Source of the DNA: Nannobrachium achirus
Lineage: Eukaryota > Chordata > Actinopteri > Myctophiformes > Myctophidae
Length of the DNA stretch: 64,000 nucleotides
Direction: 5' to 3'
NCBI GenBank assembly: GCA_963921795.1
Contig: OY997655.1
Coordinates: 9,728,054-9,792,053, forward strand
Every line of letters begins with the position of its first letter. The stretch's first letter is position 1. Of this stretch, positions 44,655-55,678 are shown piece by piece. A program made the translations under genes and the position numbers. The notes under the pieces were generated by a model that was not told the origin of the DNA, made no database searches, and saw nothing but the letters and a program-made list of their open reading frames with translations.

Positions 44655-45900
44655 ACATTTATCCACAGAACTGCCACAGCTCCATACAATCTATCCCACA
44701 CGCTGCAAGAAAAAAACTCAGAACATCATCAAAGATAGCAGCCATTCCGCCCATACCCTGTTCTCACTCCTCCCATCCAAAAAAACGTTACCAGAACATC
44801 AAATCGCCGTTTCAGTAATATATATCTATATATTTTTGCCCAGGCAGTCAGGTTGCTCAATGAAGGGTTGAAACATAGGCACTGAATGCACTTTTAAAGT
44901 GTACACTGTTACACTGTATGGTATTGTATGTTGTGTTTGTTGGGTCTTGTTTTTGTGTGGCCTGCATGGTATGTGGGTCCACATGGTATGTGGGTCCACA
45001 TGGTATGTGGGTCCACATGGTATGTGTGTGGCCTGCATGGTATGTGGGTCCACATGGTATGTGGGCCCACATGGTATGTGGGTCCACATACCATGTGGGC
45101 CCACATGGTATGTGTGTGGCCTGCATGGTATGTGGGTCCACATGGTATGTGGGCCCACATGGTATGTGGGTCCACATACCATGTGGGCCCACATGGTATG
45201 TGTGTGGCCTGCATGGTATGTGGGTCCACATGGTATGTGGGCCCACATGGTATGTGGGTCCACATACCATGTGGACCCACATGGTATGTGGGTCCACATG
45301 GTATGTGGGTCCACATGGTATGTGTGTGGCCTGCATGGTATGTGGGTCCACATGGTATGTGGGTCCACATGGTATGTGGGTCCACATGGTATGTGTGTGG
45401 CCTGCATGGTATGTGGGTCCACATGGTATGTGGGTCCACATGGTATGTGTGTGGCCTGCATGGTATGTGGGTCCACATGGTATGTGGGCCCACATGGTAT
45501 GTGGGTCCACATGGTATGTGGGTCCACATGGTATGTGTGTGGCCTGCATGGTATGTGGGTCCACATGGTATGTGGGTCCACATGGTATGTGGGTCCACAT
45601 GGTATGTGGGTCCACATGGTATGTGTGTGGCCTGCATGGTATGTGGGTCCACATGGTATGTGGGTCCACATGGTATGTGGGTCCACATGGTATGTGTGTG
45701 GCCTGCATGGTATGTGGGTCCACATGGTATGTGGGTCCACATGGTATGTGGGTCCACATGGTATGTGGGTCCACACTCTTGTCGGTCACTGTGACCTTGT
45801 CTTTGTGTAATAAGGCTGAGAATGCTCTTACTTGTTCACAAGCATTTCATTGTATCTATACTTGGATGTGTGACAATAAACCTGAACCTGATTTAATTCC
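44655..45900 (+). pseudogene. LINE 3' end with minisatellite in its 3' UTR
   Basis: At about 44703-44800 one frame reads KKTQNIIKDSSHSAHTLFSL and then, shifted, KKRYQNIKSPF. This matches the C-terminal pattern of fish LINE polyproteins (KA.NIIKD..HP...LF.LLPSGRRYRS). Downstream, CACTGTTACACTGTATGG and the terminal ATTTCATTGTATCT...GACAATAAACCTGAACC are typical LINE 3' UTR. A 17-bp tandem array (44956-45775) has grown inside the UTR. Frameshifts show the copy is dead. Confidence 0.65.
44956..45775. repeat. 17-bp minisatellite, quasi-palindromic
   Basis: The main unit is GTCCACATGGTATGTGG, in which CCACAT and ATGTGG pair around GGT; TGTGTGGCCTGCATGGTATG units are interspersed. Because neither strand has a stop in the unit, long frames of 280-378 residues exist on both strands; they are artefacts. 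At about 45083, 45171 and 45262 the loop reads ACC instead of GGT. Confidence 0.95.
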
Positions 45901-46027
45901 GATAGGTAGGGTTCATCGCCATGCTGGCATGTGGTGGACATTTTTGTCAAAATTAGATTTGTGTGGCGGAGAGAGTCGCAGCCCCAGCCTGAAGCCTCAA
46001 AAGTCTAGTATCTGCCCTCGCTCCATA

Positions 46028-46105
46028 GGGATATTCCTTTGGAGTAATGGTTAAGATATTGGACTTTCACGCGGGAGACCCGGGTTCAAAGCCGGGTGCG
46101 GAGGT
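46028..46105 (+). other. tRNA-like sequence (Asp/Glu-like), probably pseudogene or SINE head
   Basis: GGAGTAATGGTTAAGATATT resembles a D arm/A box, CTTTCACGCGGGAGACC resembles tRNA-Asp or tRNA-Glu anticodon and variable regions, and GGGTTCAAAGCCGG is a B box with T stem. CCTTTGG and GCGGAGG can form an acceptor stem, but the anticodon stem TTGGA/GCGGG does not pair, which argues against a working tRNA. Confidence 0.45.
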
Positions 46106-46195
46106 TCGGATCACCTCCGTTACACATACAAACGAGCGGACAATAATGTTACCAGAGACACACAAAGAGCCAGCCCTAAATGTGTACTAGCGCCG

Positions 46196-46347
46196 TGGCT
46201 CTCAAAGCGGGTCGAGAGGGACCTTCGGGTTCCTTGAAGGTGGTCCAAGTGGACCATTACAGGTCTGTAACTCTGAGAGTGTGCACATTTGTACACTCTC
46301 AGAGTTATGGGGATCCTTGAGAATAAAACGTTTGAGAACCACTGTTC
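46196..46347. mobile_element. short hAT-like element with CTCTGAGAGTGT hairpin
   Basis: It contains the palindrome AACTCTGAGAGTGTGCAC and its complement (46268-46306) and ends TTTGAGAACCACTG. Related internal motifs occur at 17290, 24940 and 25010. Confidence 0.5.
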
Positions 46348-46732
46348 TAGTGGACTCCCTAATGTGCCATAGCGTCATGCTGTAGCAAATCAGTGTTGTA
46401 CATATTCTGGCAAAAACCTGGAGAATGACATTCAGCAATTGGGTCTCATTATGATCAAAATGAGAACATTATATTGTCGTGGAAAAACAACATAAGAAAT
46501 GGGCCACGGGCAAGGACAAGTCTCGCTACGGACACATTTATCCATGATGTACGGACATTATTGATGACCCCTACCGATTGGATCATTATCAAGATCAAAA
46601 TAATGGGTGATATTTCTGTGGAGAAATGAGACCATTATATTGTGATGTAAAAACAAAATAAGAAATGGGCCACGGTCCAGGGCAAGTCTCGACACATACG
46701 CACGTATCCAAGTACTGTAGCTCACAGCTCAA

Positions 46733-47158
46733 AGCTCACAGCGTGGTGGAGTGCTGCGCTGCAAGCTTGTAGATCTGCTATTTTTTAATATTTTTGTCTT
46801 CTAAATTCTTCTAAAGGTTTTTGAAAAATGCATGTCTCTACCTTCATTGGTTCTCAAACTCTTTTCATGTCAAGGACCCCTAGAAATATATGTATTTGAC
46901 CACAGACCCCATCTCGAAATATTATGTGTCGGGGACCCCCACAGAAGCAAATATTTTAGTTACAAATGTTCACTTTACAAAAGATATATTCAAAGATTTG
47001 CAAATATGTCACGATTTTACAAAAATAGCAGATCAACAAGCACTCGGTGGCAGCGCTATGAGCTTGTATATCTGCTATTTTTGAAATGCCAAATTATTTA
47101 AAAAAAAAGAATCGTTAAAGTGGTTACATGATACAGATGCGTTCCCGGCCTTAATGGG
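46733..47158 (+). mobile_element. TTAA element copy, left end lost
   Basis: The right end CCGGCCTTAATGGG joins TTAA (47159-47162). Hairpin remnants at 46733-46786 and 47019-47083 flank the GGACCCC core. Confidence 0.6.
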
Positions 47159-47249
47159 TTAAAGACAGACGAGATGGACGAGATAATATCAGACGTGATC
47201 AGTGTAACATCGTGATCTTATTACTATGGCAATCATATAGGCTATTATA

Positions 47250-47382
<133 letters not shown>

Positions 47383-47576
47383 CAAGGTTGCGGTGTAGAT
47401 CATTGTCAACCTTCATTCTGTATCAAATTGCAATGAGCGTGAACCGGGGGTCAGTTTGAGAGCTGTTAGGAGCTCCATTGTCACCGAAGGCCACACAGTG
47501 TTGACAACATGTCACCGTGCTCAGCATGCTGCCACTCACTGGATAGAAACATAAACTATATCATCATCCTCATCAC

Positions 47577-47960
47577 CAGGGACGTGCAGAGAATGTTATA
47601 GAGGCAGGGACTGCAATTTCTAAAAGGGTCCTTTTGGTGAAAATATAGAAAATAGCAGACCTCCAAGCTCACAATGTGTCGCTCTGCAGTGCGTTGTGAG
47701 CTTGGAGGTCGGCTATTTTCGGTGCTTGATACCACACTGAACTAAGCATGATCAAGTCAATACTGGAGATGTGGCGTTACGGCATAAGATGCTGCATTCA
47801 AGTTCAGGAGAGTTTGGAAAAGGCAATTCTCTTGAATCTCTTAAATGCTGCCTTCAGGTATGGCATGGAAAGAGGGCATTTGGCATTTCTTTCACCAAAC
47901 TGCATTCTTCATGGTCTGGAGAGGGCACTTTTTACAGACGGATAAAAGGGCAGGGGCTCA
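47577..47960. mobile_element. hAT-like element, CAGGGACGTGCAG type
   Basis: Left end CAGGGACGTGCAGAGAATG; the right part with CACTTTTTACAGACGGATAA and GGCAGGGGCTCAAGCCCCCTTT is shared with 51612-51695, where the terminus GCACGTGCCTG is preserved. The hairpin at 47648-47720 has changed arms that still pair (CAGACCTCCAAGC and GCTTGGAGGTCGG). Confidence 0.6.
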
Positions 47961-48321
47961 AGCCCCCTTTGATGTTCTTAAAACAGTTGCAATCACGGTT
48001 AAAAGGTACATTGCACTGAACTGTCCAAAATGATTACAAGGAGCTCAGTTTTAAAGACATCTGGAGTTCATTCCAAGACCAGCCGTTGGGCCGCTGACAG
48101 AGAAAAGCTGCCTTTTACCAAACTCTGTCTGAGCATTATAGGAACCCATAATAATATAATAATCACGGCATATCCATCCGTGAAAGCAGGAAAGATGCAC
48201 TGTGAAAGAGTTCTAGAGAGAGTGAGACAGACTGACTGAACAGGATTGGTAAGTTAAAGGAAAAGGCAGTTTGGGAGGGTTGGGGGGGGGCGGCCTATCG
48301 GCTCCCAGGGATCAGAGCTTA

Positions 48322-48717
48322 AGCCAATAGCATTAAAGTAGAGGACAGGGCTAAGTCCCCTGGGCAGCCAATAGCATTAAAGTAGGGGACAGGGCTAAGT
48401 CCCCTGGGCAGCCAATAGCATTAAAGTAGGGGACAGGGCTAAGTCCCCCGGGCAGCCAATAGCATTAAAGTAGGGGACAGGGCTAAGTCCCCTGGGCAGC
48501 CAATAGCATTAAAGTAGGGGACAGGGCTAAGTCCCCCGGGCAGCCAATAGCATTAAAGTAGAGGACAGGGCTAAGTCCCCTGGGCAGCCAATAGCATTAA
48601 AGTAGAGGACAGGGCTAAGTCCCCTGGGCAGCCAATAGCATTAAAGTAGGGGACAGGGCTAAGTCCCCCGGGCAGCCAATAGCATTAAAGTAGGGGACAG
48701 GGCTAAGTCCCCCGGGC
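48322..48717. repeat. 44-bp minisatellite, 9 copies
   Basis: Unit AGCCAATAGCATTAAAGTAG plus GGGACAGGGCTAAGTCCCCTGGGC. Copies differ by single bases (GGGG/GAGG and CCCCTGG/CCCCCGG). Each unit holds a CCAAT motif and a GGGAC...GTCCC inverted pair. Confidence 0.95.
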
Positions 48718-48762
48718 AGCCAGCTGCTGCAGAGGACTATGTCCCCTGCTGGACTAGTTTTA

Positions 48763-49440
48763 ACCAATATCGACCGGGATCGCATCATTTAACCACCTTA
48801 ACCAATTGTTTTATGCTTTAGCTATGGAAAAATAGCAGACATACAAGCTCACAGCGCGGCACCGAGTGCCGCGCTGCAAGCTTGTAGATCTGCTATTTTT
48901 GAAGGGGAAAAAAAGTGAAAATGTGTGCAAGTCTTAGAATATATTGACCCGATTCTATAGGGTGTCGCTCTCCATTCCGACATGTCGCCACTCCGAAATT
49001 GACTTCTTGTTGTCGGAGTGGCGACACTTCCATAGGGGTTAAGTTTAGGGTAAGGGTAGAGATAGGGTTAGTGTCGGAAAGGAGACATTTCGGAATGGCG
49101 GGGTGTAAACGATTCTATACATTTCTTCTAAATCAGTGGTTCTCAGACTTTTTCATGTCAAGGACCACCCAAAAGGACATGTATTTGGCCGCGGACCCCC
49201 CGTCTCTAAATATGTTGTTCCAGGGACCCCCCCAGTAGCAGAAATGTGAGTTAACAAACGTCTGCTTTGAAAAATATATATTCAAAGATTTGCACAATTT
49301 TCCAAAAATAGAAGATCTACAAGCTCACATCGCGGCACTCGGTGCCGCGCTGTGAGCTTGTATATCTGCTATTTTTCAATAGCCAAAGTATAACATATTG
49401 GTTAAAGTGGTTCAAATCTAGCATTCCCGCTCTAAATGGC
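48763..49440 (+). mobile_element. TTAA element carrying the two-hairpin core
   Basis: Flanked by TTAA (48759-48762 and 49441-49444). Hairpins at 48826-48901 and 49302-49378. A 151-bp fold-back element is nested at 48960-49110. Confidence 0.75.
48960..49110. mobile_element. fold-back element with 9-bp target duplication
   Basis: GATTCTATA is duplicated at 48951-48959 and 49111-49119. Ends with CCATTCCGACATGTC and GACATTTCGGAATGG are inverted, an inner hairpin CGCCACTCCGA...TCGGAGTGGCG is present, and telomere-like TTAGGGTAAGGG follows. A 9-bp duplication suggests the Mutator-like class; that assignment is inference. Confidence 0.7.
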
Positions 49441-49767
49441 TTAACTGCATGTTCACTGGCCCAAGACCACAGCGGGTCTTCTCTTCATCCCATGCTTAGA
49501 AAAGACACAGAGATCACAGCACAGCTCATCAGTCATCCTCATCCCACGCTCAGAAAGAGACAGAGAGAGATCACACCCAGAGCTATCGATGTTCCTGTCC
49601 ATGCACATCCCTACACAACAGACACGCTCCCAGTGAGACACTGAGGATTTGTCCGTTGGCCGTTCAGGTTCTTTCTCTCTTGTCCAGTGATGTTGAGTTC
49701 ATTTATTTCACGGTGTCAGGAAGACAGAAGAATAGAGTGCAGTATGCGTACGGTTGTCCTTTTAATC

Positions 49768-49817
49768 CGCTGCGATGCTGTGATGCGTTGTGAGCATGTA
49801 GAGCCGCTGTTTTCAAA
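49768..49817. repeat. half hairpin of the recurrent family
   Basis: GCGTTGTGAGCATGTAGAGCCGCTGTTTTCA is the right arm only, inside AAAGTACTTTT-type repeat sequence. Confidence 0.5.
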
Positions 49818-49979
49818 AGATTTGTATACATTTTATACATTTGAACATGTGTGAAAATGTGACATTCTGCATAATCAGAACGTTCTACTTTTGGTACTTT
49901 TAAGTACATTTTGACTTTTACCAGTTTTACCTTGCAAAATAGTATTTATTTCTACATTGCAGTATTGATATTTTTACTC

Positions 49980-50815
49980 ATGTAAAAAAAACACACCTAT
50001 TGTGAAGTGAGCAGTGCTATTTACAGTATGAGTTAATATCATCAAGTGTCCCGCTAGCCAATCACAGCGCATCCTGCGAAGCTTGGCCTAACCACAATAG
50101 GCGATGTAAATGGCATGAATCTACAGGCACCGGAAGTGCTGGTTAACGGAAGTTACCTCATGCGTTGCAGTCTTCAGGTGAAATTCTCCCGGCGGAAGTA
50201 GCACTGTTTCATGCCGTTTCAGCCTATGGTCGTAACCAGGCTTTTCTCTTCGCAGATGAGTAAGCCTGGCTACGCGAGGCTAATGGGACCCTGGGCGTAC
50301 AACAAACCTTGGCCACGGAATCTTTTTACACGTTTTTCCCCCCCAGTTTTTGACCGTACATTTTACATAAACTTTGAGGTGTTTGTGCCAAGATGTAGGC
50401 CATATCTCGGCCAGATGTAGCCCGCGCTTCAGTTTACATAAGCCCCGGACATTTTTTTAACACGTTTTTCCCTTTGGTTTTTTCCTTTTGGTACTTTTTC
50501 CAGAACTGCTTTCTTTACCCATCGATGGCCGGTTTATTATTGCATGGGTGAAATGGGCTCTCTCTTCCTCTGTCTCCCTGTCATGGTTCCATCACTATTT
50601 TTTTGCACGCCGCTATTTTACAGCAAAGCATAATACAGGGGCTTAAGTTATTGTTCAGACTAACAGATGTATTCTGTGTATCTATTAACACAACGTTTGA
50701 ATCATGTGGATTCGTTGATACATTGAAATCAATAGCAAAAATCTAAAATCAAATTAGCTTGCTTTTCAATCGTCCAAATGAACGACATCGGCGAGTATTA
50801 AGCCGGATTTTGGTT
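49980..50815. other. no gene seen
   Basis: Mixed sequence. An inverted pair CCAGGCTTTTCTC.../...AGTAAGCCTGGCTACG at 50233-50283 resembles the GCTAGCCTGG motif near 7950. No coding signal. Confidence 0.4.
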
Positions 50816-50840
50816 CTAAATGTCGGTTTCGATAAACAGC

Positions 50841-51021
<181 letters not shown>

Positions 51022-51280
51022 ATGGTCCCTTTTGAGGACAGGCAGACTCCTGGTGATTACAGCTTAATCCTGTCTGCCATATCGTGTGCATCATGACCGC
51101 ACCAGGGATCACCAGGGAGACCGTCCCATCGCCGGGGGAGTCTGTCCCATCACCAGGAGGGAGGGATGAAGGGACCCACCGGGCCGTGAGGCATATATTA
51201 TCTCTCTGCTATAAAACGGCACATTTTAACCACGCTCTTCCCCCCTTTTTAATCACTCTGCCCCCCCTCCGTCTTTTCAT

Positions 51281-51500
51281 CTCTCTCTCTCTCTCTCTCT
51301 NNNNNNNNNNNNNNNNNNNNNNNNNNNNNNNNNNNNNNNNNNNNNNNNNNNNNNNNNNNNNNNNNNNNNNNNNNNNNNNNNNNNNNNNNNNNNNNNNNNN
51401 NNNNNNNNNNNNNNNNNNNNNNNNNNNNNNNNNNNNNNNNNNNNNNNNNNNNNNNNNNNNNNNNNNNNNNNNNNNNNNNNNNNNNNNNNNNNNNNNNNNN
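51281..51500. other. (CT)n tract running into a 200-base assembly gap
   Basis: CT repeat from 51281 ends at 51300; 51301-51500 is N. The round size suggests a gap of nominal length. Any reading frame across it is meaningless. Confidence 0.95.
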
Positions 51501-51611
51501 ATGTACTTCTTAAAATAAATGTATCATGCCTGTTGCTAAGGTACGGCAACATGACTGGTGTCTTGAACGCGCGCCTTCATACCTTAGCTTTTTCTGAACT
51601 GACGCCACTGG

Positions 51612-51695
51612 TCTGGAGAGAGGGCACTTTTTACAGACGGATAAAAGGGGCAGGGGCTCAAGCCCCCCTTTGATGTCCGTGTGCGCACGTGCCTG
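51612..51695. mobile_element. hAT-like element, right-end fragment
   Basis: Shares CACTTTTTACAGACGGATAA and the GGGGCTCAAGCCCC palindrome with 47577-47960 and keeps the terminal GCACGTGCCTG. Confidence 0.55.
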
Positions 51696-51754
51696 CTCAC
51701 CCTCTCTCTCATTGTGCGACTGTGGTGTTTGGCTGGCTGGATTGCTTTTGGCTG

Positions 51755-51822
51755 GAGGAGAGGAGAGGAGAGGAGAGGAGAGTAGAGGAGAGGAGAGGAG
51801 AGGAGAGGAGAGGAGAGAGAGG
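51755..51822. repeat. (GGAGA)n repeat
   Basis: About 13 GAGAG-type pentamers with one GTAGA variant. Confidence 0.9.
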
Positions 51823-51974
51823 ATCAGTGAGAGGATTAGTTCTGTCTGCAGTTTTACTGATGGATCAGAGTGTCATCTCTGTGGTTGTCCTGCTCTAATG
51901 GGGTGCAGTGACATCAGTCACAAAGCTCTGGGCTGACCCAAACCCACCCTGCTTGATGAGTCGTTTAGTGGACT

Positions 51975-52542
51975 CAGGGGTGTCTCACAAATTCTGGGCC
52001 CTGGGTACAAGGATTCACTGCGGGGGGCCCCTGTGCTTTAACTATTGAAAAATAGCAGATACACAAGCTCACAGCGCGGCACCGAGTGCCGCGCTGCGAG
52101 CTTGTAGATCTGCTATTTTTGAAAAAATCATGAAAATCTTTGAATATGTCAAATCTTCTAAGGTTTTTTTGAAAAACCTATGTTTCGATGTCAGTGGTGC
52201 TCAAACCTTTTCATGTGCAGGACCCCCAAAATGATATGTATTTGGCCACGGACCCCCATCTCAAAATATTTCGTTCCAGGGACCCCCCCAGAAGCAAAAT
52301 TTGAGTTACAAATCTTCGCTTAAAAAATACACATATTCAAAGATTTGCACACATTTTCACGACTTTTCAAAAATAGCAGATCTACAAGCTCGCAGCGCGG
52401 CACTCGGTGCCGAGCTGTGAGCTTGTATATCTGCTATTTTTCAATAGCTAAAGTATAACATAATTAAGGCCCCTCCAACACCTTGGGCCCTAGTAACTCA
52501 GTCCCACTCCCCCCCCCCCCCCCCCCCCCTTGTGACGCCCCT
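51975..52542 (+). mobile_element. composite hAT-like element with two hairpins
   Basis: Perfect 8-bp duplication AGTGGACT (51967-51974 and 52543-52550). Hairpins at 52045-52122 and 52367-52445. A run of about 22 C lies near the right end. Confidence 0.9.
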
Positions 52543-52564
52543 GAGTGGACTTCTCCCCAGGACA

Positions 52565-52565
<1 letters not shown>

Positions 52566-52612
<47 letters not shown>
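52566..52612. repeat. (GA)n microsatellite
   Basis: GA repeat with ATG interruptions. Confidence 0.9.
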
Positions 52613-54462
52613 GGATTAGCAGAGAGTACTGCATTATGTCTGCCATGCTAATACAACCCTGCGTATCTCTCTCTCTGTCTCTGTCTTGCATCCAGATGTA
52701 CTATAATATGTTGCATGATATTGATTTGTTTGGCTGATTTCGGTGCAGATTAATTGCACGGTAAAATCGACTGACACAGATTCCAATACCGACATTGCAA
52801 TACAAGTTTCCCGTAGGCTTTACCTAAAAGCTTTTATACAGGAAAGGTCCTTGCACATTACTGTTTTTTTTTCTTTTTCTGCAAATATCTGAGCGAATTT
52901 GGGAGCACTTAGAAGAAAAAATCTACCTCATGTTATGTCAATCACGTTTGCACATAGCTCTGGTCCATAGCATTAGTGGAGTTCTCCCTAACACTATTTT
53001 ACTCTACCTCCGCTCCGGCTTGGCAAAACCAGAAAACCCGCTCGTCTGGTCCGAAAATAACACAAACTGTTTCGCCCCTCACCAAACCAAAGGTATCACT
53101 GGGGAGCTGAAAGCTTACTCTACTTAGTGGACGCAGTCTGAGCCCCCCACCACACGCTTCAAATACATTTCTAGGGCGAAATGAAAAATATTTCACCGGA
53201 TGGAGACACTTTTCCTGGTTGAAGACTGCTTATACGGATTTTGAAAATGCAAAGTAAAAATCGCAGCAATGTGCAAGGACCTGAACTATGATGCTGGGTA
53301 TTCTTATTACCTGATTTATTTGGTATTTTAATCCATTTACAGTACATTATGACTTCAAACAACGAAAACGTAGTAGTTTTACTTAACGTTGAATTGAATA
53401 TGCATTCTTTTTCACCCCAATATGCTTTTTCAGCTTCAGATAACCAGTATTTCGTTAATTATATGATATCGGTTTGGTACCGATAATGTGTTTTGAGCAT
53501 GCTCCTACAGTACATCTGACTTTGTCTATATGTACTGTATGTCCGTCCCGCCCTGTCCCACACGCTTAATGAAATTTACTCATAAAAGGCACCTCTCACT
53601 TCACACTGGGTGTGATTTGTTTTTAAGGCAGATATTGTCGATACCATCTAATATGTGTCCCAATTTGGCTGGGAGCCAGTCATTGGATTTTTATTCATTT
53701 TCATTTTTTCATTTCATTTGAAAGCTGGGGATCATAGCTACAAAATGATATATTGGTTGTGGAGATTGACCCAACAGTTTTGAAGATATGGCTTATAGAA
53801 TGATGCCATGCTGAAATACTACTTTTGAGATATTCAAGTTCTAAATAAATTTCTAACCTGCAAATGACCTGACGATCTCTCACATTAATTAAAAAAAGTC
53901 TTATTTACATGCAGAGTTAAGCTCTGGCGTTTAAGTGAAATGTAGCCTGAAATTTATGAAATGCTTTAGTGGCTTTATCACATTTTAGTGAGGAAAAAAA
54001 AAAGGTATTTTCAGTCCCTGTCTAAAGCTGTACTTTCCGAGATGACTGGCTCTCAGTGAGATTGGGACACATATATTTATATAGGCTATACAGAAGTGCC
54101 ATTTCAAAACTTCACACGTCCTGCCATTGCCAATACAGTAGATTTCCAGGGGATTTGCAGAACATTGAGCTCGTAGATCAGCAGTTTTTTTGTATTTTTA
54201 TGACCTTCTTTGACTTTAAATCTACCTATGAAGGTGGATTTTGATTTTCAATGGGAATGGAGCGTTTTTTTTCCGTGTTTTGGCAAAAATATGCTCCATT
54301 CTTCATAAGGCAAAACAGGGAGAGAAACATGTGGAAAAAATGCTTTTGCAGGAAATGTTCATGAAAAGATCAGGAAATACTGAAGAGTTGAAACAGCACA
54401 TCTGTACCTGTATAACATTGTATTTCTACCACTTTTTGTGGTCGCATGTTCAGATACTGGAT
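52613..54462. other. no gene seen; mostly unique sequence
   Basis: This is the longest stretch without recognised repeats. No frame resembles a known protein. CACTTCACACTGGGTGTGATTT at 53598-53620 resembles pieces near 9675 and 26180, and a half hairpin (GAGCTCGTAGATCAGCAGTT) is at 54167-54187. Confidence 0.4.
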
Positions 54463-54469
54463 TCTGATT

Positions 54470-54700
54470 GGCTTAAAACAGTGGTAAATCAGTCAACAAC
54501 CTTGAGTTGGCTCATGGACCCCGCCCACTGTTGTGTTGCGGTTGTAACATTTCCAAGATCAATGCAAGTTACAACTGTGTTTTCTTTCATTTGGAAGTGG
54601 TAGAAAAGCAATTTACCATTTGAGGGTCGTGGGTTGTTCGTCGTTGGCTGATTTACCCTGAAACAGTGGTAAATCAGCCAACAACCCACTCCCTCTCATG
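54470..54700. repeat. inverted repeat, GTGGTAAATCAG type
   Basis: ACAGTGGTAAATCAGTCAAC at about 54479 recurs as ACAGTGGTAAATCAGCCAAC at 54663. Within 54635-54690 TTGTTCGTCGTTGGCTGATTTACC and GGTAAATCAGCCAACAACC form a hairpin. Probably a decayed DNA transposon. Confidence 0.5.
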
Positions 54701-55129
54701 GTAAATGTCTTACATAATCAATGTGTGAAACACTGGATGCCTGATGTTTTGTCCCTGTGATGTTCTGGTGTCTCGTTTCCTCGCGATGCTTTCCCGGCAG
54801 GTGGAGAGACGATAATATTTATTTGTCCAAGTTCATTGCTATTATATAACAGACCAAACAGACAGCACTCATTTGGTTCCTGTTCTGCAATAAATGTTTC
54901 CAGAGGTGTCCGTGAGATGTTTAATTACTCCCCTTTCCCTGGCCTGTCGACTATAAATCTATGATATTCCATTAGAGGCTCTCTCTCTCTCTCTCTCTCT
55001 CCCTCACTCTGGGTTGTAAATCCAGCTTGATATAATTGCACGGATGGAGAAGCCAGAGCCCTAAAGCTAAAAGGGAGGCAAGAGACGGTACAATTCTGAA
55101 GCAAATGGTTTATAGCAGTGCATGGCAGT

Positions 55130-55490
55130 GGTGGGGGAAAAAGTACTCAGATGTTTTACTTGAGTAAACGTTTCAATACTGCAATGTAGAAATACTTCTT
55201 TAGGGTGCCCACACACCAAAATACCTATGAGAGTGGATTCCTGATTCCACCAATCTATTTCTACGGGAATGGAGTGGTTTCCTGCCAGTAAAGGATTCCT
55301 GCAAAAAAATCTCATTGAAATACATTGGTGGAATCGGGAATCCACTCTCATAGTTTGGTGTGACTCTACCCTTGCTACCCCTTAAGTAAAAGTCTGTAAT
55401 AAAAATGTACTTGAGTAAAACTAGAAAAGTATTGTAATCAAAATGTACTTTAAGTACTAAAAGTAGAAAGTACCCATTATGCAGAATATC
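55130..55490. mobile_element. AAAGTACTT-type element with nested insertion
   Basis: The outer sequence CAGTGGTGGGGGAAAAAGTAC...AAAGTACCCATTATGC is a repeat also seen at 31850, 49880 and 61060-61780. Nested at about 55200-55372 is an element with ends TAGGGTGCCCACACACCAAA and TTTGGTGTGACTCTACCCT, with an inner GAGAGTGGATTCC inverted pair. Confidence 0.55.
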
Positions 55491-55678
55491 CCAGTTTTCA
55501 AATGTGAAGCACAGAAATATTAAAAATAAATAAATAAATAAACATATTTGCATTGTAAAAATTCTATTATAATCCATATTAGATGACTAGACTACCTTAA
55601 AGCAGCTGGCTGAGAAGTTGTGGTTCTAGTGGTCTCTCGTGGATGACCGGCCACCCGTCTGAGAAAACTCATGTTGGC

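Noticed and set aside
44826-46054. Reading frames of 280-378 residues on both strands
   Set aside because: They are produced by a 17-bp tandem repeat that lacks stops in either strand; composition is pure repeat.
51084-51552. Frames spanning 51301-51500
   Set aside because: They cross a run of N; the sequence is unknown.
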